A stretch of 59,958 bases of DNA, taken from a virus. The stretch is from IMG/VR virus record IMGVR_UViG_3300025131_000039, positions 1-59,958 of that record. The stretch is one strand, 5' to 3'. Each line of letters opens with the position of its first letter. The stretch's first letter is position 1. Position numbers and translations under genes: made by a program. Under the pieces are notes generated by a model that saw nothing but the letters and a program-made list of their open reading frames with translations, was not told the DNA's origin and did not search any database. Positions 30,556 through 37,965 of the stretch are shown one piece after another.

Positions 30556-30761
30556 AATATAAAATGTGGGAACATTGGTGCCCAGTGGAACACACAACTA
30601 TAAACGTAGGAAACGGAGAGGAGTGTAACTGGTGTGGACAAGACGAGGAATATGAAAGTCGCAACCGTAGATATAGAAACAGATTCACTACAACCAACAT
30701 TAATCCATTGTATAGTAGCAAAGGATCATCAGACATCACAGATACAAGTGTGGGATCATAG
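30552..30761 (+). CDS. Small zinc-ribbon-like protein overlapping polymerase
   Basis: 69 residues from MKYKMWEHWCPVEHTTINVG; HWCP near residue 8 and CNWCG near 28 form a likely zinc knuckle. ATGA overlap with the Fe-S carrier stop supports the start. The last 37 residues lie in another frame over the polymerase N-terminus and look low in complexity (NRRYRNRFTTTN), so selection on this end may be weak. Confidence 0.5.
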   Translation: MKYKMWEHWCPVEHTTINVGNGEECNWCGQDEEYESRNRRYRNRFTTTNINPLYSSKGSSDITDTSVGS

Positions 30762-32292
30762 TAATCTTGATACGTTTAAGGATTGGGCTAAAACTATTGA
30801 TCGTTTTGTCATGCATAATGGTATTTCGTTTGATGCACCTAATCTTAACAAGCTACTAGGCACACAGATTAAGTTGGAACAGGTCATAGATACCTTGGTA
30901 TTATCACAACTTATCAATCCCATTAGAGATAAAGGTCATAGTCTTCAGGCATGGGGTGAACGGTTAGGTCATTACAAGATGGAGCATGAGGACTTCTCGC
31001 AGTACTCAAAGAGTATGCTTGAGTATTGTAAGAATGATGTTGAGTTAACCTATGAGGTATACAATCAGTTAGCTAAAGAAGGAGCTACCTTCTCCAAGAA
31101 ATCTATTCGTATGGAACATAAGGTACGTGCCATAGTAGATAAACAGGAGAAGAATGGCTTTGCTTTAGACATACGTAAGACCATAGGATTACTGTCTCGC
31201 CTCACTGATGAAGCTCAAGATCTTGAAGCATGGTCTAAGGTATCCTTTGAACCTACAGCAGTGGAGTTAAAGACCAAGACAAAGTACATACCATTTAATA
31301 TAGGATCACGACAGCAGATCGCTGATCGTTTGATGGAGCTTGGTTGGAAACCAAAGGAGTTCACTGAGAAGTCAGGACAACCTAAGATTAGTGAAGAGAT
31401 TCTTGATAAGATTAAGATGGAAGAAGCACATAAGTTTTCACGATACTTCCTATTGCAAAAGAGAATAGCTCAGATACAATCTTGGATTAATTCCTATGAC
31501 GATACCACTGGTAGGGTACATGGTAGAGTATTAACTCTAAAGACTATCACTGGCCGTATGGCTCACCATAGTCCTAACATGGCTCAGATACCAGCAGTAC
31601 GTAGTCCCTTTGGTAAGGAGTGTAGAGCCTGTTGGACTGTGGATAATCCACATACTCATACTCTGGTAGGTACAGATGCTTCTGGTCTTGAGCTACGATG
31701 CCTTGCCCATCTGATGGACAGTAAAGATTATACTAATGAGATCCTCAATGGTGATGTACATACAGCTAACATGAAGATGGCTGGCCTCACCGACAGGGAT
31801 CAAGCAAAGACATTTATCTATGCATTTATGTATGGAGCAGGTGCCGCCAAGATCGGTAAGATCGTAGGTGGTAACAAAGATCATGGACAGGAACTAATGG
31901 ATAGGTTCTTGTCTAATATGCCAGCCCTAAAACGTGTCCGTAACAGCGTTCAGAAGGCCGCTGAGAGGGGTATGATACGAGGGGTGGATGGCAGACACCT
32001 GCATATAAGATCACCTCATGCTGCTCTTAACACCTTAATACAAGGAGCAGGAGCAAGTATATGTAAGGATTGGCTTATTAATATGATACAAAGAATAAGC
32101 CACAAAGGAATTGATGCACGATTAGTTGCTTCAATACATGACGAGTACCAGTTCGAGGTAGCAAAGAAGGATGTGAACCAGTTCGGTATCATAACCAAGG
32201 ATGCTATCAAGGATACGGAACTCAAGTTAAAGTTCAGATGCCCACTGGATAGTACATGGAAGCATGGAACGACATGGGCTGAGACACACTAA
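30652..32292 (+). CDS. DNA polymerase I family (T7-like)
   Basis: 546 residues from MKVATVDIETDSL (an upstream GTG at 30634 is possible). Exonuclease motifs: DIETD near residue 7; HNGISFDAPN near 54; YCKNDVELTY near 125. Polymerase: TGRMAHHSPNMAQIP, motif A DASGLELR, motif B RDQAKTFIYAFMYGAG and motif C SIHDEYQFEV. The residue equivalent to E. coli Phe762 is Tyr, as in T7 polymerase. Shorter than T7 gp5 (704), with no thioredoxin-binding insert that I can see. Replicative polymerase. Its stop lies inside hairpin H. Confidence 0.9.
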   Translation: MKVATVDIETDSLQPTLIHCIVAKDHQTSQIQVWDHSNLDTFKDWAKTIDRFVMHNGISFDAPNLNKLLGTQIKLEQVIDTLVLSQLINPIRDKGHSLQAWGERLGHYKMEHEDFSQYSKSMLEYCKNDVELTYEVYNQLAKEGATFSKKSIRMEHKVRAIVDKQEKNGFALDIRKTIGLLSRLTDEAQDLEAWSKVSFEPTAVELKTKTKYIPFNIGSRQQIADRLMELGWKPKEFTEKSGQPKISEEILDKIKMEEAHKFSRYFLLQKRIAQIQSWINSYDDTTGRVHGRVLTLKTITGRMAHHSPNMAQIPAVRSPFGKECRACWTVDNPHTHTLVGTDASGLELRCLAHLMDSKDYTNEILNGDVHTANMKMAGLTDRDQAKTFIYAFMYGAGAAKIGKIVGGNKDHGQELMDRFLSNMPALKRVRNSVQKAAERGMIRGVDGRHLHIRSPHAALNTLIQGAGASICKDWLINMIQRISHKGIDARLVASIHDEYQFEVAKKDVNQFGIITKDAIKDTELKLKFRCPLDSTWKHGTTWAETH

Positions 32293-32338
32293 TTAACCAT
32301 ATGTAGTAGTTCTTACGAACTACATATGGATTAATTAG
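32289..32338 (+). repeat. Intergenic hairpin H (CTTACGA-loop family)
   Basis: Same 50-base sequence as the hairpin at 27860: CTAATTAA/TTAATTAG, CCATATGTAGT/ACTACATATGG, loop AGTTCTTACGA, unpaired A. Contains the polymerase stop codon (32290-32292) and is followed by a sigma-70-like promoter. Confidence 0.9.
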
Positions 32339-32356
32339 ATTAAGGTAATTTTGTTG

Positions 32357-32385
32357 TTGACACCCTGATCTAATTATGAGATAAT
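32357..32385 (+). promoter_or_regulatory. Sigma-70-like promoter for the SSB gene
   Basis: TTGACA (32357-32362) and GATAAT (32380-32385), 17-base spacer ending TAATTATGA. The HSP20 promoter at 37892 shares TTGACA, TAATTATG and GAGATAAT. SSB ATG is 38 bases after the -10. Confidence 0.75.
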
Positions 32386-32422
32386 TCATTTTTAAACAAT
32401 AGATATATAGGAGATATAAAAT

Positions 32423-32896
32423 ATGTCAGTAATTTCTGGAATCGCTTATTGGGCTGCAATCACCAACCCTAACACTACCTTTGATAGTGATGGTGTATGG
32501 TCTGTAGACATCTGTAATCTGGATGAAAAGAGTTTAGCCACTGTTAAGAACGATGGCCTTATATTAAAGAATAAAGGCGATGAACGTGGTGACTTTGTTT
32601 CAGTTAAGCGTAAGGTTCGTAGGAAGGATGGTTCTCTCAACCGTGCTCCTGATCTGGTTGATGGTCAGAAGCGTACCATGTCCAACACCCTTATTGGAAA
32701 TGGCTCAGAGGTTAATGTTCACTACACTACCTATGAGTGGGAGTTTAAGGGCCGTCAAGGAGTGAGTGCGGATCTCCGTGCCGTACAAGTAACTAATCTT
32801 ATTCCTTACAACACAGAGGCAGATGAAGCCTTTGATGTTGTGGACGGTGCTTTCGTTTCAGAAGAAGGGGATGATGATATTCCCTTTGCTTCTTAG
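32423..32896 (+). CDS. Single-stranded DNA-binding protein (T7 gp2.5-like)
   Basis: 157 residues. Strands of an OB-fold (GIAYWAAITNPN, VWSVDICNL, VSVKRKVRRKDG, VHYTTYEWEFKGRQG, LRAVQVTNLIPY) are followed by an acidic C-terminal tail with DDDIPF, the protein-interaction tip typical of phage and bacterial SSBs. Has its own promoter and a terminator after the stop, so it can be expressed at high level as a single gene. Confidence 0.8.
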   Translation: MSVISGIAYWAAITNPNTTFDSDGVWSVDICNLDEKSLATVKNDGLILKNKGDERGDFVSVKRKVRRKDGSLNRAPDLVDGQKRTMSNTLIGNGSEVNVHYTTYEWEFKGRQGVSADLRAVQVTNLIPYNTEADEAFDVVDGAFVSEEGDDDIPFAS

Positions 32897-32911
32897 TAAG
32901 TAATTAATCTT

Positions 32912-32944
32912 GTGGGAGAGGTGTAGTGCCTCTCCTACTTTTTT
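32912..32944 (+). terminator. Intrinsic terminator after SSB
   Basis: GTGGGAGAGG-TGTAGTG-CCTCTCCTAC followed by six T (ten pairs, one G-U). The T-run ends three bases before the ATG of the next gene. Confidence 0.85.
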
Positions 32945-32947
32945 AAT

Positions 32948-33814
32948 ATGAAAGATATACATACATTAGTTGAAGATATCTATAGTCTTTTTGATCCAGA
33001 TGAATTACAGATGGATGAGAAGGAAATAGATAAACACGTAGATGAATTTGCAACCAACATAAAGGAGCATTTAAAACTATTCTTAAATGAGAAGCCTCGT
33101 AGTAGAAGTAATTTACGTCTATCAGCTATAGGTAAGAAGGATCGCCAGCTATGGTATGATATGTATACTACTGAGGATAAGATAATACCACTATCTTCTT
33201 CCACTCGTATCAAGTTTCTCTATGGTTATATACTTGAGGAACTTCTTATTGTATTGTCCAGACTAGCAGGACATACCGTTACTGATATGCAAAAGGAAGT
33301 TAGTGTGGAAGGAGTGAAGGGACATCAAGATTGTATGATTGATGGTGTCCTAGTAGATTGTAAGTCTGCATCTGATTATAGCTTTAAGAAGTTTGATAAG
33401 GGTAGGCTGGAGAGGGATGATCCATTCGGATACATTGCTCAGATATCAGCTTACGCAGAAGCTAATGATAAAGATGAGGCTGCATTCTTGGTTATCAATA
33501 AGGTAACTGGTGAGATATGTTTGTTACCTGTTCATTCTCTTGAGATGATTAATGCATCTGATAGGATTAAAGATCTTAAAGAGGTAATGAAACAGCAAGC
33601 TCCACCTGCCAGATGCTACTCCGATGTAGCTGATGGTGCTTCTGGTAACAGAAGGTTAGGTACTTCTTGTATATACTGTGCTCATAAGAAGTACTGTTGG
33701 AGTGATGCCAATGGTGGTGATGGATTGAGAGTCTTTAGATATGCAAATGGATATAGATATTTAACCACTGTATCTAGGACTCCTAAAGATGTACCAGAGG
33801 TTATAGATTGGTAG
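32948..33814 (+). CDS. RecB/Cas4-like PD-(D/E)XK exonuclease with Cys cluster
   Basis: 288 residues. Nuclease core: GHQDCMIDGVLVDCKSAS around residues 125-142 (D...DxK), preceded by a helix with GYILEELLIVL and followed by DPFGYIAQISAYAEA (Q-x-Y type motif). C-terminal TSCIYCAHKKYCW plus an earlier Cys gives a cluster like the Fe-S cluster of Cas4/AddB-type nucleases. Probable role: 5'-3' or ssDNA exonuclease in replication/recombination. The start follows a terminator directly with no clear ribosome site, so expression may depend on read-through. Confidence 0.7.
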   Translation: MKDIHTLVEDIYSLFDPDELQMDEKEIDKHVDEFATNIKEHLKLFLNEKPRSRSNLRLSAIGKKDRQLWYDMYTTEDKIIPLSSSTRIKFLYGYILEELLIVLSRLAGHTVTDMQKEVSVEGVKGHQDCMIDGVLVDCKSASDYSFKKFDKGRLERDDPFGYIAQISAYAEANDKDEAAFLVINKVTGEICLLPVHSLEMINASDRIKDLKEVMKQQAPPARCYSDVADGASGNRRLGTSCIYCAHKKYCWSDANGGDGLRVFRYANGYRYLTTVSRTPKDVPEVIDW

Positions 33815-34524
33815 ATCACCATTGGTTGAAGTTTGGTAGTGATAAGACATTCCATGCTGACACATACAAGTTTGGCTTTGTCTATATCATTACCAACCTT
33901 CAGACTACCAAGGCATACATCGGATGTAAACAGTATATGATTAAGGCTAAGTTCGGAGAGAAGGAATCAAACTGGAGAGTATATACTGGTTCTTCCAAGT
34001 GGCTCAATGAAGACATAGAGAAGCTAGGTAAGAAGCATTTCAAGTTTGAGATCATAGCAGAGTATAAGAACAGACGTAGTCTTAGATACTATGAGCTGTA
34101 CTATCAGATGAAATATAATGTGCTTGCTTCTACTTTAGAAGGTACAGATGAACCAGCCTACTATAACTCACGAGTAGGTGGTAAGTTCTATCGGCCTGTT
34201 GAGAGCTATGAAGATCCTGAATATAGAAGGAAACAATCTGAGTCTTCAAATAAAAGATGGAGTGATCCTGAAAAGAGAAAGAAAATATCTGAGTCTTTAA
34301 AAAATTCTGAAGCATTTCAAAAATCTAGGAAAGATCCTGAATATAGAAGGAAACAATCTGAGGCTATGAAGAAAAGATGTGAAGATCCTGAATATAGAAA
34401 GAAACTGTCTGAGGCTGCGCAGAAAAGAACTGTTAATTATGATACTGAATATAGAAAGAAACTGTCTGAGGCTGCGAAGAAAGGATGGGTCAAAAGGAAA
34501 AGAAAGAAGAATGCAAGACGATGA
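33808..34524 (+). CDS. GIY-YIG homing endonuclease with NUMOD3-like repeats
   Basis: 238 residues from a TTG at 33808 with AGAGG upstream. N-terminal catalytic GIY-YIG domain: GFVYIITN, then AYIGCKQ around residues 23-42, and Arg/Glu further on (RRSLRYYELYYQ). The C-terminal 110 residues hold about five repeats of EDPEYRRKQSE..KKRW type, matching NUMOD3 DNA-binding modules. Free-standing mobile gene wedged between the RecB-like nuclease and an unknown gene; no intron detected. Repeats make the DNA at 34203-34490 repetitive. Confidence 0.85.
   Translation: MVDHHWLKFGSDKTFHADTYKFGFVYIITNLQTTKAYIGCKQYMIKAKFGEKESNWRVYTGSSKWLNEDIEKLGKKHFKFEIIAEYKNRRSLRYYELYYQMKYNVLASTLEGTDEPAYYNSRVGGKFYRPVESYEDPEYRRKQSESSNKRWSDPEKRKKISESLKNSEAFQKSRKDPEYRRKQSEAMKKRCEDPEYRKKLSEAAQKRTVNYDTEYRKKLSEAAKKGWVKRKRKKNARR
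34203..34490 (+). repeat. NUMOD3-coding tandem repeats
   Basis: The phrase GATCCTGAATATAGAA(G/A) recurs three times, with related GATACTGAATATAGA and GATCCTGAAAAGAGA units, at about 54-63 base steps. Arises from the repeated DNA-binding module of the endonuclease. Confidence 0.7.
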
Positions 34525-34855
34525 CATAGATATATTTGTAGATCCTATCATTCAGTTCGATCACGAGGAACCTGAACGTAGGTTATTCTTGGCTATAATT
34601 GGTCGAGCACTTATAGATATATTAAAGAAACCTAACAAGAATACACAGACATATCAAGAGGATATAGTTATCAGGGACCGTGCTCATGCATGGTTCTTTT
34701 GTAGTATTGGAGTAACGTGTGACAACTTTGAATTTATATGTGATGGTGCAGGTATAGAACCGTCACAGGTTAGGAGCTTTGCTCTTACAGCTATGCATTC
34801 AAAGAAGAAGAAGAACATAATATACAAGATCTATAATATAATAACGGAGAAATAA
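34511..34855 (+). CDS. Unrecognised phage protein
   Basis: 114 residues from MQDDDIDIFVDPIIQFDHEE (the ATG at 34511; the longer frame upstream is the other frame of the NUMOD repeats). Middle IGRALIDILKKPNKN then DRAHAWFFCSIGVTCDNFEF and a basic tail (SKKKKNIIYKI). The AWF-(S/L)-xxG-x-T-x-x-NFxxIC pattern is a small phage family I have seen without a function. Confidence 0.55.
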   Translation: MQDDDIDIFVDPIIQFDHEEPERRLFLAIIGRALIDILKKPNKNTQTYQEDIVIRDRAHAWFFCSIGVTCDNFEFICDGAGIEPSQVRSFALTAMHSKKKKNIIYKIYNIITEK

Positions 34856-34856
34856 A

Positions 34857-35297
34857 GTGTATGACGAGGGACAACTTGACTTCTTTAAGAAAGAAATTAT
34901 AATAGAATTAGATGAGAATAGTAGAACATGTACTGAATGTAATAAGACAAAACTATTAGATGATTTCCCAAATGATCCTACTATGTACCAAGGAAAGAGA
35001 CACCAATGCAGACAGTGTACTAATGTTCATGTACGTGTTGTAAATTTCTTAAAAACAAAACATAGGTATCCTGATGATGATTACAAGTGTCCTATTTGTG
35101 AGAAAAGTTTTGAGGGTAAGGTACGTAGAAAGGGAATAACATGGTGCCTTGATCATTGCCATATAACAAACCAATTCAGGGGATGGCTTTGCGAGAATTG
35201 TAATTCAGGGATAGGGAAGTTAAAGGATAGTGTTGAGTTATTACAAAGAGCAATAAAATATTTAGAGGGGAATGTAGGCGATGACAAACGGAGCTAA
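34857..35297 (+). CDS. Recombination endonuclease VII-like
   Basis: 146 residues from a GTG at 34857 with ACGGAGAAATAAA upstream. Four N-terminal cysteines (CTECNK, CRQC) and CPIC followed by the endonuclease VII/HNH core: WCLDHCHITNQFRGWLCENCNSGIG, with the LDHxH motif and zinc cysteines. Resolves branched DNA before packaging, as T4 gp49 does. The extra Cys-pair domain at the N-terminus is common in marine phage forms. Confidence 0.85.
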   Translation: MYDEGQLDFFKKEIIIELDENSRTCTECNKTKLLDDFPNDPTMYQGKRHQCRQCTNVHVRVVNFLKTKHRYPDDDYKCPICEKSFEGKVRRKGITWCLDHCHITNQFRGWLCENCNSGIGKLKDSVELLQRAIKYLEGNVGDDKRS

Positions 35298-35520
35298 AGA
35301 ACATCAGGTTGGTGGTGATCATTATAAGAACTTGACCATAGGACCAACAGAGTATATAATGGCTAACAAACTTAACTGGTGTGAAGGTAATGCAGTTAAG
35401 TATATTACCAGACATCGTATTAAAGGTGAAGGATTACAAGACCTGTTAAAAGCAGTACATTATATTAACTTATTAATTGAACTTGAATATGGGGAGAGTA
35501 GTGATGAGTCTACCGACTGA
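35281..35520 (+). CDS. DUF3310 protein
   Basis: 79 residues. VGGDHYKNLTIGPTEYIMAN, GNAVKYITRHRIKG and DLLKAVHYINLLIELE are the standard DUF3310 phrases. Widespread in phages near nucleotide-metabolism genes; sometimes labelled nucleotide kinase, but this is not established. Overlaps both neighbours. Confidence 0.8.
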   Translation: MTNGAKEHQVGGDHYKNLTIGPTEYIMANKLNWCEGNAVKYITRHRIKGEGLQDLLKAVHYINLLIELEYGESSDESTD

Positions 35521-37468
35521 GTACCAGAACTTTATTTACTTATCCAGATATTCTCGTTGGCTGGAATCGGAAGGCCGTAGAGAAACATGGGATGAGACTG
35601 TCAATAGATTAATTAGTTTCTTTAGAGTTCATGTAGAAACAAACCTTGGGGTTAAGGATCAACTTGATACCAAGGATTGGAGTATGATACGTAATGCTAT
35701 TCTTAATCTTGAAGTAATGCCTAGCATGAGATCGTTGATGACTGCTGGCCCTGCTCTTGAGAGGGAGAACATAGCTGGATATAATTGTTCCTATATACCA
35801 GTGGATAATCCAAAGTCCTTTGATGAGATACTTTATATTCTTATGAATGGTACAGGTGTAGGCTTCTCTGTTGAGAGACAGTATGTCAATCAGTTACCTA
35901 CCATACCAGACGTAGAGTTTGAGAGAACCGATGACGTTATTAGTGTGGCTGATTCCAAGGAAGGATGGGCCAGAGCATTCAAGGATTTGATATCTTATTT
36001 ATATTCAAATAGAATACCAAAGGTAGATGTTGCCAAGGTACGTCCTGCTGGTTCAAGGTTAAAAACCTTTGGTGGTAGAGCCAGTGGTCCTCAACCATTG
36101 GTGGACTTGTTTGACTTTACCATACGTAAGTTTGAAGAAGCCAGAGGTAGGAAACTAAACTCCATAGAGTGCCATGATATAGTTTGTAAGGTGGGTGAGG
36201 TGGTAGTCGTAGGTGGTGTACGTAGGTCTGCTCTCATATCTTTGTCTAATCTATCAGATGATCGTATGAGAGCAGCTAAGTCTGGTGCTTGGTTTAATAC
36301 TGATCCACAACGAGCCTTGGCTAACAACTCTGCTGTATATACTAATCGTCCTGACACTGGTATATTTATGCAGGAATGGCAGTCTCTCTATGAAAGTAAG
36401 AGTGGTGAACGAGGTATCTTTAATCGTGAGTCAGCACAATACAAAGCCTCACAAAATAAACGTAGAGCATGGGATGTAGACTTTGGAACTAATCCTTGTT
36501 CAGAGATTATACTACGTCCTAATCAATTCTGTAATCTAACAGAGGTAGTGTGTAGGCATGAAGATGATCGTAATTCTTTGGCAAGAAAGATACGTATAGC
36601 TACCCTGTTAGGTACTATTCAATCTACACTCACTGACTTTGGCTATCTTAGAAAGAGATGGATAACTAATACAGAAGAAGAGAGACTGCTAGGTGTATCT
36701 CTTACAGGGATTATGGATTGTGAACTACTACATACTTCTCCAGAGAAGTTATCTTACTCTGCTAATATACCTTACTTAGAAGATACTCTTAAATATCTAC
36801 GTAACGTAGCCGTGACAACGAATAAGAAGTGGGCAGAGAAACTAGGTATACCTCAGTCCACGGCTATTACCTGTGTGAAACCATCAGGTACTGTCAGTCA
36901 GCTAGTAGATAGTGCCAGTGGTATCCATGCTAGACACTCAGAGTTTTATATTAGAACAGTCAGAGGAGACAATAAAGATCCTATGACTGCATTCTTAAAG
37001 GACATGGGTATACCTAATGAACCTCAAAGAAATGGTAATGTAGAATCTAAGGATGTTTCTGTCTTCTCATTTCCTGTCAAGACATATGCTAAGTCTGTAT
37101 ATAGAAATGATCTTAGTGCTATACAACAACTGGAAATATGGAAGACGTATGCAGAACACTGGTGTGAACACAAGCCAAGTGTTACTATATCTGTGAAGGA
37201 AAGAGAGTGGATAGAAGTTGGTGCTTGGTGTTGGGATAACTTTGATCATCTATCTGGTGTATCTTTCTTACCTTATGCTGATCATAGTTATATACAAGCC
37301 CCTTATCAGGAGATAACCAAAGAGGAATATAGCAAAGCAATGAAAACTATGCCGAAGAAACGTATTGATTGGTCTTTACTTACAGAGTTTGAGAAGGAAG
37401 ACACAACAAAAGGATCACAAGAACTGGCATGTACTGCTGGCGTATGTGAACTGGTAGACATATCATGA
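35504..37468 (+). CDS. nrdJ: Adenosylcobalamin-dependent ribonucleotide reductase (class II)
   Basis: 654 residues from the ATG at 35504 (GGGGAG upstream). Reduces ribonucleotides using B12. Sequence marks: MPSMRSLMTAGPALERENIAGYNCSY near residue 75-95, ILMNGTGVGFSVER, RPAGSRLKTFGGRASGP, GGVRRSALISLS, and active-site NPCSEI near 335; CVKPSGTVSQL near 455; C-terminal redox pair ACTAGVCE. Monomeric RTPR-like form seen in several marine phages. Host must make or import B12. Completes the dNTP pathway with ThyX. Confidence 0.9.
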   Translation: MSLPTEYQNFIYLSRYSRWLESEGRRETWDETVNRLISFFRVHVETNLGVKDQLDTKDWSMIRNAILNLEVMPSMRSLMTAGPALERENIAGYNCSYIPVDNPKSFDEILYILMNGTGVGFSVERQYVNQLPTIPDVEFERTDDVISVADSKEGWARAFKDLISYLYSNRIPKVDVAKVRPAGSRLKTFGGRASGPQPLVDLFDFTIRKFEEARGRKLNSIECHDIVCKVGEVVVVGGVRRSALISLSNLSDDRMRAAKSGAWFNTDPQRALANNSAVYTNRPDTGIFMQEWQSLYESKSGERGIFNRESAQYKASQNKRRAWDVDFGTNPCSEIILRPNQFCNLTEVVCRHEDDRNSLARKIRIATLLGTIQSTLTDFGYLRKRWITNTEEERLLGVSLTGIMDCELLHTSPEKLSYSANIPYLEDTLKYLRNVAVTTNKKWAEKLGIPQSTAITCVKPSGTVSQLVDSASGIHARHSEFYIRTVRGDNKDPMTAFLKDMGIPNEPQRNGNVESKDVSVFSFPVKTYAKSVYRNDLSAIQQLEIWKTYAEHWCEHKPSVTISVKEREWIEVGAWCWDNFDHLSGVSFLPYADHSYIQAPYQEITKEEYSKAMKTMPKKRIDWSLLTEFEKEDTTKGSQELACTAGVCELVDIS

Positions 37469-37815
37469 AGGAAGGAAAAGTATGGGGTAACACGATAGAC
37501 CTATTGAAAAGTCCTGCTGTTGAGATACATCAGATATACATAAAGCCTAAATCATATTGCTCATTGCATAAACATCAGACAAAGTTTAATGCTTTCTATG
37601 TTATTTCTGGCAAGCTAATGATAGAACGATGGAAGAATGACTATGATCTAACAGATCAGACTATATTACATGCCGGGGATTTTACTGTAGTACCACCGGG
37701 AGAATATCATATGTTCACAAGTCTTGATGAATGTGTTAGTGGGCTGGAGATATATTGGAGTGAGTTAAATCATAATGACATAATAAGAAAGAACTCAGGG
37801 GGTACAAAAAAATAA
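37465..37815 (+). CDS. Cupin-domain protein
   Basis: 116 residues. Single cupin barrel: SYCSLHKHQTKFNAFYVISGKL holds the HxH...E/N-type metal motif (LHKH) and HAGDFTVVPPGEYHMF the second motif. Resembles small mannose-6-phosphate isomerase-type or general cupins. Starts four bases inside the nrdJ stop. Possible sugar-nucleotide or small-molecule role; substrate unknown. Confidence 0.75.
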   Translation: MKEGKVWGNTIDLLKSPAVEIHQIYIKPKSYCSLHKHQTKFNAFYVISGKLMIERWKNDYDLTDQTILHAGDFTVVPPGEYHMFTSLDECVSGLEIYWSELNHNDIIRKNSGGTKK

Positions 37816-37965
37816 GGCTTGCCTGTGCCTTCCGACTACTGCTGTAAAAGGTGTGGCTAGAAGAAATCGGACTACAGGCTCTGAAAAGTTCTTGACAAGT
37901 TCTTAATTATGTGAGATAATACACACTGGAATGCCATAATGGGTTCCTAAACAAAGGAGAATGAT
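37816..37965 (+). other. Intergenic stretch: RNA stem and promoter
   Basis: GCCTGT (37821-37826) can pair with ACAGGC (37874-37879), and TCCGA (37831-37835) with TCGGA (37867-37871), enclosing about 30 bases: a possible structured 3' end of the nrdJ-cupin transcript. No U-run follows. The HSP20 promoter comes next. Confidence 0.4.
37892..37920 (+). promoter_or_regulatory. Sigma-70-like promoter for HSP20
   Basis: TTGACA (37892-37897) and GATAAT (37915-37920), 17-base spacer with TAATTATGTGA before the -10, closely like the SSB promoter at 32357. HSP20 ATG follows 46 bases later. Confidence 0.75.
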
